This document shows, in pieces, positions 33,895 to 43,380 of a stretch of DNA of 64,000 nucleotides. Each line of letters begins with the position of its first letter. Position 1 is the stretch's first letter. Source of the stretch: Enhygromyxa salina (GTDB lineage Bacteria; Myxococcota_A; Polyangia; Nannocystales; Nannocystaceae). The notes under the pieces were generated by a model, which saw only the letters and a program-made list of their open reading frames with translations, was not told the DNA's origin and ran no database searches. The DNA is taken from assembly GCF_000737335.2 (NCBI RefSeq), contig NZ_JMCC02000043.1:1-64000 (forward strand), written 5' to 3'. The position numbers were made by a program, and so were the translations under genes.

Positions 33895-36141
33895 TCAGGT
33901 CTCCCTCCGGTTGCCGCCGATCAGCTCGTGATTGGTCGGGATCGTCACCACCCAGGTCGCGGTCAGCTCGCGCTTGCCGTTGGCGGGCACCTCGATCTTC
34001 CACATGCGCCCGCCCTCGAGCCGGGGTTGGGCGGCCTTGGGATCGTAGTCTTCCCACTGGGGCGAGACGTTCTCGACCTGGATCGAGATGTCGTCGACCA
34101 AGGCCTTGGCGGGGACCGGGAGCCGCTCGCGGATCTCGACCGTGGCCGGGTTGCCCAGGTGATTTTGAACCTCGAGGTTCAGGGTGTGGGTGAGCCCGAT
34201 CTGGCGCTTGAACATGCCCGAGCTGTCCTCGGAGAAGCTGACGTTGCGGGCGATCTTGATCGCCTGCTCGACGCCAAGCCCAAGCTCGATGCGACCGTCG
34301 ATCGGCGTGAGCTCGACGCTGGAGGTCAGCGCGAACTTACCGGCCACATACACGTCCGCGGGCCCCGCGAGCAGCGGCGCGGCCAGGGGGTTGCGCAGCG
34401 AGACGATCCGAAACACATCTTGGCTCTCACGCGGAACGCTGACGTAGCGCGGGGTCGCCTCGGCCTCGCGCAGGTCGATCGGCAGCGAGGTGAACACGCC
34501 CGTGCTGGCCAGGTCGATCGGGGCCTCGGCGACGTAGGCGTAGTCAAACCCACCCTCGGTGTTGGGCCAGTGGTGGCCCTCGGGGGCGTGCTCGGTGTCG
34601 AGCAGCTCCGCCCACGCGACCGCCTCGCTGATCTGCTCGATCGCCACGTCGACGCGCAGCTGCTCGACACACAGCTGCTGGTACTGCACGCGGAGGTCGA
34701 TCCGCCGCAGCGCGCCGCGGCGGGAGGTGGACGCAGGCAACAGACGCAGGCGGCCGTAGTCGAGCAGGTCGCGGCCGGCGAGCAGCTCTGGCTCTGGGCC
34801 GAACGCGTTGGCGCCGGGGGGGATCGAGCCGCGCCCGCCCCCGCTGGCCATGATCGCGGTCTCGTCGGCGGAGAACGCCGACGTGATCCCATCGATCGCC
34901 CCACCAACGAGCGCACCGAAGCCCCCCGACTTCGAGCGGAGCGGGGCTGGCATGACGTGCTGCGGCGGTGCGCCCGGGGGCATCCCTTGTAGATCCGAGG
35001 CTCGACGCGAGCGCCCGCGGCCCTCGGGCGCGGGCTTCTTTGCCTTTGGCGCGCCCATGGCACTTGGCGGCGGCATGCTCGGCGGAGGCATCGGCGCCGG
35101 CATGACGAGCTCTTCCGCGCGGTCCGACGGCGCGTATTCGTCGTCGAGCACCGCCGTCGCGCTGGACACTTCGGCCAGCGGTGGCTCACTTGGCGACTCG
35201 CCGAGTCCGTGATCATAGTCGCGGTAGAGCTCGCTCGCGCCGACCGGCGGCGGTCGCCACCCGGTCTTGGCCGGCGGCGGCTGGCGTCGACCGATCCGCC
35301 GCGACTTGAGCTCGGGCAGCTCGGTCCACTGCTGCGGGCTCGCGGTCGACAGCGTGAGCGCGACGTCGTGCCAGTCTTCGCCCGTTGACTGCCCCACCAT
35401 CGCCCGCATCTCCAAGGTCGCGGCCCGCATCGGGTGGTCCAGCCGGATCGTGTAGGCCGGCGCCCAGCGAGCGCCCGGGACGAAGTAGTGCAGCTTGACG
35501 CGCACGCGCGAGACCAGCTTGGGGCCCGTGCAGTGGTCGAGCTCGAGGATCGCGGCCTTGCGCAGCTCGTGGGTTCGGGCGTTGCGCTGCGAGGAGGCCG
35601 TTCGCTCGCGCTCGCGCAGGGTCTCGAGCCGCTCCTTGGCCACGCGCACCTGCTCGTACGCGGCGTCGATCGCCTTGCCCAGCTGCTCACCCCGCTCGCG
35701 GCGAAACGCGAGCAGCTGCAGGCGCGCCGCCGTTGGCGAGGGCGCGGGGGCCTTGCCCTCTTCCGGCTGCCCGCGGCCAAGCCCTTGCAACCCCGCCAAG
35801 CGGCCCTTGGCCCGCGTCAGCTGGGTGCGCGCTTCGATCGCGAGATCCAGCTCGAGCTGCGCGCGGTCGAGCTCTTCGTTGCTTGGCGGCGGCAGCTCGG
35901 GATCGTTGGTCGGGACCGACAGCGTCACGCGCAGATCCCCCGCGATCGGAGCCAAGCCCGGGTCGTCGGTCTCGACCTCCACGCGGATCGAGCTGTCGTC
36001 TAGCGCGAGCGGCAGCCCAATCAGCTGCACGCGAGCAGGAAATTCTGGACCCTCGCGGACCAGCTCGGCCGCGCGGGTGACCATGGCGCCGCGTCGATAG
36101 ATCGTGACGGCGCGAACCCGAGAGCTCAGATTTTCGGTCAT
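33895..36141 (-). CDS. DUF4139 (MuiA-like) protein, long copy of the operon
   Basis: The product is 748 residues from the ATG at 36141, which overlaps the TGA of the vWA gene by 4 nt. DUF4140-like start (VRAVTIYRRGAMVTRAAELV), a coiled-coil at about 85-205, DUF4139-like strands (FVPGARWAPAYTIRL, QSTGEDWHDVALTLSTASPQ), then a long Pro/Met/Ala-rich disordered insert (about 310-425), and the second half of the DUF4139 beta region to the end. It is a paralogue of the product at 32244 but about 200 residues longer because of that insert. No export signal is visible. Function is unknown; co-translation with a vWA lipoprotein suggests a shared process. Confidence 0.8.
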   Translation of the reverse strand: MTENLSSRVRAVTIYRRGAMVTRAAELVREGPEFPARVQLIGLPLALDDSSIRVEVETDDPGLAPIAGDLRVTLSVPTNDPELPPPSNEELDRAQLELDLAIEARTQLTRAKGRLAGLQGLGRGQPEEGKAPAPSPTAARLQLLAFRRERGEQLGKAIDAAYEQVRVAKERLETLRERERTASSQRNARTHELRKAAILELDHCTGPKLVSRVRVKLHYFVPGARWAPAYTIRLDHPMRAATLEMRAMVGQSTGEDWHDVALTLSTASPQQWTELPELKSRRIGRRQPPPAKTGWRPPPVGASELYRDYDHGLGESPSEPPLAEVSSATAVLDDEYAPSDRAEELVMPAPMPPPSMPPPSAMGAPKAKKPAPEGRGRSRRASDLQGMPPGAPPQHVMPAPLRSKSGGFGALVGGAIDGITSAFSADETAIMASGGGRGSIPPGANAFGPEPELLAGRDLLDYGRLRLLPASTSRRGALRRIDLRVQYQQLCVEQLRVDVAIEQISEAVAWAELLDTEHAPEGHHWPNTEGGFDYAYVAEAPIDLASTGVFTSLPIDLREAEATPRYVSVPRESQDVFRIVSLRNPLAAPLLAGPADVYVAGKFALTSSVELTPIDGRIELGLGVEQAIKIARNVSFSEDSSGMFKRQIGLTHTLNLEVQNHLGNPATVEIRERLPVPAKALVDDISIQVENVSPQWEDYDPKAAQPRLEGGRMWKIEVPANGKRELTATWVVTIPTNHELIGGNRRET

Positions 36142-37244
36142 GCGCAGGTGCATTCCATTTGTACGGACGACGTCCCAGCTTGCAGCGTGTCGCAGGCCGA
36201 GCCAAGCAGCTCGACCTCGGTTGGATCGGTGAGCGCCCAGCCGTTGGGATCGTCGAGCCCAACCGGGTCTCCGTTGACCAGCAAGGTGCAGTTGGCCGTG
36301 TCCTCGGCGGTCAGCGGGTTGTCCAGGTCCAGCCGACACGAGCGCACGCTGGCGAGGATCTGGTCGAACGCGGTCGCCAGCGCGTCCGGATCCAGAGACT
36401 TATAGAATTCCGCGTCGGGGTCGCCCGGGCCCACGCCCTGGCCGGCGTTGGCCATGTCCTGCAGGTGCGCGTCGCTGACCTGATCGCCAACGCTGATGAT
36501 GTAGGTCTGGATGCCAGCCCCAAACGCCGCCTGTGCAGCAGCCACGGACTGCGGCTGGCCGTTGTTGGGGTTGGGTTCGGCGCAGGTGTCCGGCTCGCCG
36601 TCGGTTGCGAGCACGATGAATTTTTTCCCGGGGACGTCGAGCGCGTCGAGCGTCTGCCAGACCGCGTCCAGGCTCTCGCCAGTTGGCGTGTCGCCCAGCG
36701 GCGCGTTCATGCCCAGGGTCGCGTCGATCTCCGCGAAGTTGTTGAGCGCCGGGTTGACCTCCGTGAGTATGGGGCACGGCGCGTTCATGTCACCCGTGTC
36801 CGAGGTGTAGAGCGCCAACCCAAACCGAATGTTGCCCTCGAACTGCGGGACGATCCCGTTGTTCGGATCCGTGAGCACGTTGCGGACCACGTCCCAGCGG
36901 GTGTCGCCCTGAAAGTCCTGAGCCATGCTCAGCGACTGATCCACGAGCAGCACCAGCGTTGGCGTCTGCGGGATCAGGATCACATCCAGCACCGCGCACG
37001 CCTCGGTGTCGCCGGCCTCCGCGGTGTCGGCCTCTGTGGTGCCGGCCTCCGTGGTGTCGCCAGCGGTGGTGTCACCGGTAGCGACCTCGGTCTCGCTCTC
37101 GGGACAGAACATCTGGCCAAGCCCGTCATCGAGGCAGGGCTCGGCGCACCCCGGCAGCGCGGTCGCCCACGCGAGCAGGGGAAGCGCGAGCACGGGCAGC
37201 AAGAGCCACGGCCCCGCGGAGCGATCTGTCGAGTCCGAGTCCAT
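36138..37244 (-). CDS. vWA-domain lipoprotein heading the DUF4139 operon
   Basis: The product is 368 residues with a signal peptide and lipobox ALPGC (Cys33). A repetitive Thr/Glu/Ala/Asp linker follows to about residue 82. The vWA domain has an intact MIDAS: DQSLS (DxSxS) in LVLLVDQSLSMAQDFQ, a conserved Thr within APLGDTPTGES, and ATDGEPDTC. Ten or so cysteines occur, several at the C-terminus (CDTLQAGTSSVQMECTCA). It is predicted to be a metal-dependent binding lipoprotein at the cell surface or periplasm. Its stop overlaps the start of the first DUF4139 gene by 4 nt, so all three genes are almost certainly one operon. Confidence 0.88.
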   Translation of the reverse strand: MDSDSTDRSAGPWLLLPVLALPLLAWATALPGCAEPCLDDGLGQMFCPESETEVATGDTTAGDTTEAGTTEADTAEAGDTEACAVLDVILIPQTPTLVLLVDQSLSMAQDFQGDTRWDVVRNVLTDPNNGIVPQFEGNIRFGLALYTSDTGDMNAPCPILTEVNPALNNFAEIDATLGMNAPLGDTPTGESLDAVWQTLDALDVPGKKFIVLATDGEPDTCAEPNPNNGQPQSVAAAQAAFGAGIQTYIISVGDQVSDAHLQDMANAGQGVGPGDPDAEFYKSLDPDALATAFDQILASVRSCRLDLDNPLTAEDTANCTLLVNGDPVGLDDPNGWALTDPTEVELLGSACDTLQAGTSSVQMECTCA

Positions 37245-37390
37245 GCGAGCATGGTACCGCGACCCGGCCGACGCGATCGCTGAAACGACGAAGGGGGATC
37301 ATCCCCGCGAACAAGCTGTAACAGGGCCGACGTTAACTGCCTGACCTCGGTCCCAGGGTGGGCCAACGCGACCCAGCCGCACCAGGCTGC

Positions 37391-38512
37391 TCAGGCTTCG
37401 CGCTCGATCGCCTCGGCGGCCGCTTCGGCCAGCATGCTCACGAAGTAGCCCAGCGCGGCGAAGCGCGGATCCTGGGTCGCGCCCGTTTGATAGCGGGCGA
37501 AGATCTGCTGAACGATCACGGCGATCTTGAACAGCCCAAACACCCGGTAGTAGGTGCCGCTCGACAGCTCGATGCCGCTGCGTTCCTGGTAGCGATCCAG
37601 CAGCTCGGCCCGGGTCAGGCTACCGGGCAGGTTGGTCGGGCCAAACGCCAGACCCTGCATGCGCGCGTCGTCGCCCGCCTCGACCCAGTAGCCAAGGGTG
37701 GTGCCAAGATCCATGCGCGGGCTGCCGATCGTCGCCATCTCCCAGTCGAGCACCGCGTTGATCCGCACGCCCTTGCCGGTCTCGACCCCGCGCGCGTCGA
37801 GCAGCACGTTGTCGTATTTGTAGTCGTTGTGGATCAGCGCCGGATCGGCGTCGGCGTCGGCCGGCAGCGCGGTGGCCAGCCAGGTCGCGACGGCGTCGAG
37901 CTTGGGCACGTCGTCGGTCTTGGATCGCTCCCAGCGTCGGGTCCAGCCTTCGATCTGGCGCAGCGCGTAGCCCTGGGGCTTGCCAAATTCAGCCAGGCCC
38001 ACGCCGCGCCAGTCGATCGCGTGCAGATCCGCCAGGCCGTCGATCAGCGCGCACGCCAGCGCCCGGCTGGTGTCCGCGTCGAGCTTCATGCCGGGCGGGG
38101 GCCGACGCCGAATGATGATCCCGCGGCGTCGCTCCATCACGTAAAACGGCGCCCCGAGCACGGCTTCATCGTCACAGTAAGCCAGGGGCGCGGGCGCGAG
38201 CGGGTAGACCGGCGCGAGCTTGGACAGCACCGTGAACTCGCGGTGCATGTCGTGGCCGCTCTTGACGGTGTTGCCAAACGGCGGCCGCCGCAGCACCGCC
38301 TCGCGCTCGCCAAGCCGCACCATGTAGGTCAGGTTCGAGTAGCCGCTTGGGAATTGCAGGACCTGGATCTCGGGCGGCCCGCTGCCCGGTAGCAAGCTGG
38401 TGTTGGCGCGCAGCCAGGCCCCGAGCGCGGGCAGGTCGAGCTCCTCGCCCTCGCGCACGCCACGGGGTCGATCCAGCATGCCATCGGTCAAGGTTCGCTC
38501 GGAGTCGTTCAT
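37391..38512 (-). CDS. Phosphotransferase family protein (APH/ACAD10-11 kinase-like)
   Basis: The product is 373 residues of the aminoglycoside-phosphotransferase-fold family. Nucleotide-binding strands lie at FPSGYSNLTYMVRL and AVLRRPPFG, the catalytic loop is LIHNDYKYDNVLLD and the metal-binding Asp follows in VLDWEMATIGSPRMDLG. These match the kinase domain of ACAD10/ACAD11 and bacterial 4-hydroxyacyl-CoA kinases such as LvaA. The ATG at 38512 overlaps the TGA of the acyl-CoA dehydrogenase gene (ATGA), so the two are co-translated. The likely role is ATP-dependent phosphorylation of a hydroxyacyl-CoA that the partner dehydrogenase then processes. Confidence 0.85.
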   Translation of the reverse strand: MNDSERTLTDGMLDRPRGVREGEELDLPALGAWLRANTSLLPGSGPPEIQVLQFPSGYSNLTYMVRLGEREAVLRRPPFGNTVKSGHDMHREFTVLSKLAPVYPLAPAPLAYCDDEAVLGAPFYVMERRRGIIIRRRPPPGMKLDADTSRALACALIDGLADLHAIDWRGVGLAEFGKPQGYALRQIEGWTRRWERSKTDDVPKLDAVATWLATALPADADADPALIHNDYKYDNVLLDARGVETGKGVRINAVLDWEMATIGSPRMDLGTTLGYWVEAGDDARMQGLAFGPTNLPGSLTRAELLDRYQERSGIELSSGTYYRVFGLFKIAVIVQQIFARYQTGATQDPRFAALGYFVSMLAEAAAEAIEREA

Positions 38513-39729
38513 TTTGGGCCTCGCTTGCGCAGGTTCAGGCCGTGACGCTCGAGCAGCTCGCGGGCCACGACGGTCTTGTGGACCTCGTCTGCACCATCGT
38601 AGATCTGCGCGCCGCGTTCGTGCCGGTAAAAAAAGCTGAGCACGGTGTCGTCGGTGATCCCCAGGGCGCCGTGGGTCTGGATCGAGCGCTCGAGCACGTT
38701 TCGCAGCACCTTGGCGACGTGGAACTTGATCGCCGAGACCTCGACGCGGGCCGCCTTTTGCCCGACCGCGTCGATCCGCCAGGCCGCGTGCAGGACCGCG
38801 AGCCGGGCCGAGTCGATCTCGACCCGGCTCTCGGCGATCCAGTTTTGGACGGTCTGCTTCTCGCCAAGCATCTTGCCGGGCGCGAGCTCGCGGGTCGCGG
38901 CGCGCTCGCACATCATGTCGAAGGCCCGCTCGCAGATGCCGATCCAGCGCATGCAGTGGTGAATGCGGCCGGGCCCGAGCCGGGCCTGGGCGATCAAGAA
39001 GCCGGCGCCGGGGAACCCGAGCATGTTCGTGACCGGGACCCGGCAGCCCTCGAACTTGACCTCCGCGTGGCTGGCCCAGCCGCCGCCGACGTCGCCCATG
39101 ACCGAGATGTTGCGGACCAGCGTGTAGCCGGGCGTGTCGGTGGGGACGATGATCATGCTCGCGCGCTTGTGTGGCGGGCCCTCGGGCTCGGTCACGGCCA
39201 TCACGATCACGAACGCGGCCCCGTCGGCGCCCGAGGTGAACCACTTGCGGCCATCGAGGACCAGCTCGTCGCCCTCGCGGCGGGCCGTCGTGCCCAGCCA
39301 CACCGGGTTGCTGCCGGCCTTGTCGGGCTCGGTCATGGCGAAGCACGAGCGGGTCTCGCCGGCGATCAGCGGATCCAAGAAGCGCTCGCGCTGGGCCCGG
39401 CTGCCGTACTCCGCGAGGATCTCCATGTTGCCGGCGTCGGGTGCCTGGCAGTTGAGCGCCCAGTTGCCCAGCGGGCTGCGACCGAGCACCTCACTGACCA
39501 GGCCGTGCTCGAGCAGGCTCAGGCCCATGCCGCCGTGGCGCTTGGACAGCTGCGGCAGCCACAGGCCGCGGGCCTTGGCCTTGGCCCGGACCTCGCGCAT
39601 CGCGGCCTCGACCGGGGCGATCTCGTGGGCGCCGCGAAACACCGCTTCGACTGGCAGCACGTGCTCGTCGAGGAACTCGCGGATCTCGGTCAAGGTCGCT
39701 TGGAGTGGCTCGGGGACAGCGAAATCCAT
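38509..39729 (-). CDS. Acyl-CoA dehydrogenase family protein
   Basis: The product is 406 residues. FAD and substrate motifs of the family are visible: CFAMTEPDKAGSNP, KWFTSGADGAAFVIVMAVTE, and a C-terminal GALGITDDTVLSFFYRHERG then YDGADEVHKTVVARELL. It oxidises acyl-CoA esters at C2-C3 or, in the ACAD10/11 and LvaC sub-branch, acts on 4-phosphoacyl-CoA. The partner kinase gene overlaps its 3' end by 4 nt, which favours the second branch. The protein is soluble. Start at 39729 gives the usual helical N-terminus (VPEPLQATLTEIREFLDE). It is first in its operon; the 101-bp region upstream holds no gene. Confidence 0.9.
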   Translation of the reverse strand: MDFAVPEPLQATLTEIREFLDEHVLPVEAVFRGAHEIAPVEAAMREVRAKAKARGLWLPQLSKRHGGMGLSLLEHGLVSEVLGRSPLGNWALNCQAPDAGNMEILAEYGSRAQRERFLDPLIAGETRSCFAMTEPDKAGSNPVWLGTTARREGDELVLDGRKWFTSGADGAAFVIVMAVTEPEGPPHKRASMIIVPTDTPGYTLVRNISVMGDVGGGWASHAEVKFEGCRVPVTNMLGFPGAGFLIAQARLGPGRIHHCMRWIGICERAFDMMCERAATRELAPGKMLGEKQTVQNWIAESRVEIDSARLAVLHAAWRIDAVGQKAARVEVSAIKFHVAKVLRNVLERSIQTHGALGITDDTVLSFFYRHERGAQIYDGADEVHKTVVARELLERHGLNLRKRGPK

Positions 39730-39830
39730 CGCGCCACTTATCCCAGATCGAGCGCGTCATCGGTAGCCCGTGCCCTCGACGCCGAGCTCGTCGACCCACG
39801 CGAACGGCTCGCCGCGGCCTCGAGAGGGCG

Positions 39831-41837
39831 CTACGTCGTGGTGTGTCGGCGTTCAGACCGGCGCCTGCACAGCGCGAGCAGCCCGAGCACTGACCACCAC
39901 CCAAGCCACGAATTGCCCTGGCGCGAGGCTCTACACTCGCAGCCGTCGGCGCCATCTAGACCTGCCCCGCCGGTCTCGCCTGCGGTTCCATCGTCGCCGC
40001 TGCCCGACTCGGACGGGTCCTCCGCGTTCGGGTAGTCGCCCTCGAGCGCACAGGCGTCGCAGCCGTCTCCGGGGACGTCGTTGCTGTCGTCGCAGGCCTC
40101 GGCTCCCTGCACGATCCCGTTGCCGCACACGACCCGCCGCGGCTGGAAGATCCTTCGTTGCGGCTCGTTCACGCCGGCCCACAGGCCCACGCCCAGGGGC
40201 CAGTCGCCGTTGGGGTTGGGGGCACCCTCGGCGCCGTCTGGCGCGAGCCCGGGGTAGCTGCCCAACAAGAACCGCCGATCCCCCGTCCCGCCAAGCAGCG
40301 CCTGGCCATCGTTTAGCAGCGACAGCCCGCCGTAGGTGCTGACCGCGTGCAGGACCTCGGTCGACAGCACCGACAGCGTTCCGGTCCGCGGGTCGATCTG
40401 GATCTCGGCGACGCCAAAGTCGGGGCCCCCAAACGCCGACTCCGAGAACGGCACCAAGCAGTCAGTCTCTGTGCACAGCGGCGCGCCCACCCCAAACGCG
40501 TGCAGGCCCGCTAGCTTCGTCACCGGTCCAAGCGCGGCGCCGTCGAGGTCGAACAGCACGACCTGAATCTCGGTCGTCGCAGGCTCGAGGGTCGTCACAA
40601 TGAAGCCGCGCAGGCCCGGCACATACGCCGCCGAGAGCCGGTTCACTCTAAAGTCCCCAGGGTGATTGGAGTAGGTCCAGTCCAGGCTGTTGGACCCACG
40701 CGTAGCCGTGCGCAGCGTCATCAGCGTCGTGTCTGGCTGCTCGTTCGCCATCCACGCCACGAACACCCGATCCGTGACACCGTCGCTGCCCATCGCAACC
40801 GCGGGCGCCGCCCATGTTCGCCCGCTGGGTCCGGGGTCGACCACAGCGTCGACGGGCCCGGGCGTGAGCTCGCCAAGCTCGTCCATGAGTTGGTGAATCA
40901 CGCGACCCTCCGGGTTCGTGGAAGCCAGGGCCTGAACGCCCGCGGGCGTGCGGTTGGAGACGACCACCGAGCGGGACACCGACATGCCAACTAAAGAGGT
41001 GGCGTCGGTCTCGAGCGGGTAGTCTGGGTAATTGACGTCGTCCCACCACACGGGCTCGAGCGGTCCGGTCGCCGCGCCGTAGAGCTGGTCGAGGGCCTCG
41101 AGGTCATCTCTACGCCACGACCGAAACGCGGCGAAGCTGGCAGGCACCGCCGTCTGCATCACACCATTCGCGCCGGTCTTCAGTCCCCCGGGGACGAGCG
41201 AGCTTTGCGTGCACGCGGACGCGGATTGATTGGCGTGGTGCAGACCCAGCGTGTGCCCGATCTCGTGCAGCAGCAATTGCCCCGGGTCGACGTACCCCGT
41301 CATCAGCAAGCTGTCATTGTTTGCGTCATCGCAGCCCGGCGGGATCACGGCGACCATGCCAATTGGGTCGTTCCAGTCTTCGACCTCGCCGACCTTGGGC
41401 CGGCTGACAAAGCGCGCGCACGCCTTGGCCCCCTCGCTACACAGCGGCTGTTGGACCGCTTCTTCGCAGCTCATGCTGATGATGTTGATCCCCGCTGGAA
41501 GCCGCTCCTCGGGGATGCCTGGGAGCTGGGCGCCGGGGTCATATTTTTCGGTGGTGAAGCCGGCGAAGTAGAGCTTGGGCGCCGCGACCGACTCATTGTG
41601 GCGCGCGAGCACCTCGATGACGAGCCTGGCCACGTCTTGTGGGGTCTGGTCCATGTGGGCGACCGAGTGACCGGCCGAGATGTTGAGCCAGACTGGGACC
41701 CGAAGATCAGGGAACTCGGACGACCAAAACTCGGCCATGTCCAGCGCCGTGACACAATAAGCCTGAGCCGGTGTCGGCACAAACCCAAGCAAGGCAGCGC
41801 TCAACACCAATATTGACGATCTGGGATTCAAACGCAT
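39831..41837 (-). CDS. Secreted metzincin-type protease with MYXO-CTERM
   Basis: The product is 668 residues. A signal peptide ends at about residue 26 (TPAQA|YC). The zinc motif HEIGHTLGLHH at 191-201 gives HExxHxxGxxH, with a later Met (GVMQTA, about 227) as the Met-turn. Residues about 290-560 show repeated strand segments like a beta-propeller. One DUF4215-type repeat (CGNGIVQGAEACDDSN) follows, then an acidic Gly-rich stretch and a MYXO-CTERM-like tail: CECRASRQ, hydrophobic WLGWWSVLGLLAL, then CRRRSERR. It is predicted to be exported, sorted to the surface and possibly released by the myxosortase-type pathway. Confidence 0.88.
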   Translation of the reverse strand: MRLNPRSSILVLSAALLGFVPTPAQAYCVTALDMAEFWSSEFPDLRVPVWLNISAGHSVAHMDQTPQDVARLVIEVLARHNESVAAPKLYFAGFTTEKYDPGAQLPGIPEERLPAGINIISMSCEEAVQQPLCSEGAKACARFVSRPKVGEVEDWNDPIGMVAVIPPGCDDANNDSLLMTGYVDPGQLLLHEIGHTLGLHHANQSASACTQSSLVPGGLKTGANGVMQTAVPASFAAFRSWRRDDLEALDQLYGAATGPLEPVWWDDVNYPDYPLETDATSLVGMSVSRSVVVSNRTPAGVQALASTNPEGRVIHQLMDELGELTPGPVDAVVDPGPSGRTWAAPAVAMGSDGVTDRVFVAWMANEQPDTTLMTLRTATRGSNSLDWTYSNHPGDFRVNRLSAAYVPGLRGFIVTTLEPATTEIQVVLFDLDGAALGPVTKLAGLHAFGVGAPLCTETDCLVPFSESAFGGPDFGVAEIQIDPRTGTLSVLSTEVLHAVSTYGGLSLLNDGQALLGGTGDRRFLLGSYPGLAPDGAEGAPNPNGDWPLGVGLWAGVNEPQRRIFQPRRVVCGNGIVQGAEACDDSNDVPGDGCDACALEGDYPNAEDPSESGSGDDGTAGETGGAGLDGADGCECRASRQGNSWLGWWSVLGLLALCRRRSERRHTTT

Positions 41838-41869
41838 GAAGTGCTCTCAGCTTGGTTGGCGAAGTGTTG

Positions 41870-43105
41870 TCATTGCGATATTCGGCACGAGCGGAGCAAA
41901 GACGAGCCGTTGCCACCCCACGCCTTGCTGGCCGCATGAACCCGACCTTGGGCATCGCGCATCAATACCTTGTATTCATCGTGCTCGTAATCCGACGCTT
42001 CGCTGACATGTTGCCACCGCAGCGCGCCGCCATCGGCCACGCTGCCCAGCCAAGGATGAACGCTGGGCGTGTTGGCGCCATCGGGTACGAGCTGTCCGCC
42101 AGCGGTGAGGACCCCGTCGTCGAAGGCAAGGATCCCCGCGAACCCCACGCTGTCGAGCACCGCTTCGCTCGTCCACTCCCAAGCTTCATCGGCGCCGACT
42201 CGGGCGAGCCACAGCTGCGCCTCAGCCCCCGGCACGAGCGGCACCTGGACGCCACCCACAAACCACCGGCCCTGTGGGTCCGCGCTGATGCTCATGGCCC
42301 GCCGCGCGAACGTGGGCTCGGAGCTGGCGCGAAGCAGGGTGCGGCTGCGCTCGCTGCCCTGCAAGTCGAAGTGAATGACCAGAATGTCGGTCGTCGCGGT
42401 CAGCAGCGAGTCACCGTCGAAGTTGGGGCTGGTGCTCACCGTTGCCGCGATCGCCACGCCGGTCTCGACCGCCGTGATCGCCAGGATCTCGTCGTTGAAG
42501 CCCAGGTGATCTTCGAGCAAGAGCGTCGTCACGGCTGCGGTCGCGGGGTCGTACAGGGCCAGCCACATGTCTGCCTGACTGGTTCCTGCAATCCAGACAC
42601 CCGCGCTCGTAGACTCGATCGCGCGCGCGCTGACGTGGAATCCTGCCTCTGTGTCGAGGTCGACGGTGCTGGCGATCGCCCCATCACGATCGAGCTGGAC
42701 CAAGTAGTCCATGGTCGAGGACACCGCCAGCGCCCACACTGCGTCGCCCCCATTGGAGGCGAGAGCGGGGGCGAGATCGACCACCTCGACGTCGCCTGGC
42801 TCGGGCAGGGTGACCTGGGTGAACCATTGCTGTTGCCCAGCCGCGTCGAAGCGCGCGACCCAGCCGTGCGTCTGCGACTCGGTCTCGACCGCCCCGGCTG
42901 CCAGCCACCCTTCGTCGGCGCTTGGGAGCAGATCCAGAACGTCGTTGTGGATTGAGCCTTCGAGCAGCTCGACACACTCGAGCTGTGCACCTGCAGGCAC
43001 GCAGTCAGGGCCACAGTCTTCGGTGCCGTCGTGCTCGATGATCTCGACACCGCAGCCGCCACCGAACACCACCAGCAGACCAATGACTCGCGAACCTCTG
43101 GACAT
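41870..43105 (-). CDS. Hypothetical beta-propeller-like lipoprotein
   Basis: The product is 411 residues with lipobox VFGGGC (Cys18). A short Cys cluster follows (CGPDCVPAGAQLEC). The remainder consists of repeated strand-turn units with patterns such as DEGWLAAGAV, GWVARFDAAGQQQW, DAVWALAVSS, YLVQLDRDGAIAS and LWLARVGADEAWEW, typical of secreted beta-propellers with FxxxG-Q-Q-W-like blades. No catalytic motif is visible. It is probably a surface or periplasmic binding protein. It is upstream of, and codirectional with, the MYXO-CTERM protease (32 bp), so the two may be expressed together. Confidence 0.72.
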   Translation of the reverse strand: MSRGSRVIGLLVVFGGGCGVEIIEHDGTEDCGPDCVPAGAQLECVELLEGSIHNDVLDLLPSADEGWLAAGAVETESQTHGWVARFDAAGQQQWFTQVTLPEPGDVEVVDLAPALASNGGDAVWALAVSSTMDYLVQLDRDGAIASTVDLDTEAGFHVSARAIESTSAGVWIAGTSQADMWLALYDPATAAVTTLLLEDHLGFNDEILAITAVETGVAIAATVSTSPNFDGDSLLTATTDILVIHFDLQGSERSRTLLRASSEPTFARRAMSISADPQGRWFVGGVQVPLVPGAEAQLWLARVGADEAWEWTSEAVLDSVGFAGILAFDDGVLTAGGQLVPDGANTPSVHPWLGSVADGGALRWQHVSEASDYEHDEYKVLMRDAQGRVHAASKAWGGNGSSLLRSCRISQ

Positions 43106-43380
43106 TGCAGATACGTAGCACCAGGCCAGAGGATGGCTAACGACACGCAGCTTTGGCGTCGCGTCGCTTCGCGCAGCGGACGAGCCAAAGCCGGGTGAGG
43201 CGGGCCGCGGTTGGAGGTGTTTGTCCGCGTGGGCCTTGGCACTCGAAGATCACCCAGTGTGTGGAGCGGCCCGATCGATCCGATGGATGGAAAAATGCAG
43301 ATCTTCGTGGTTGCGCGAGCGAGCGCCTGATGACGCGCGAGTCACCACCGATCCACCCGCAGCTTTTGCTAAAGTGAGCC

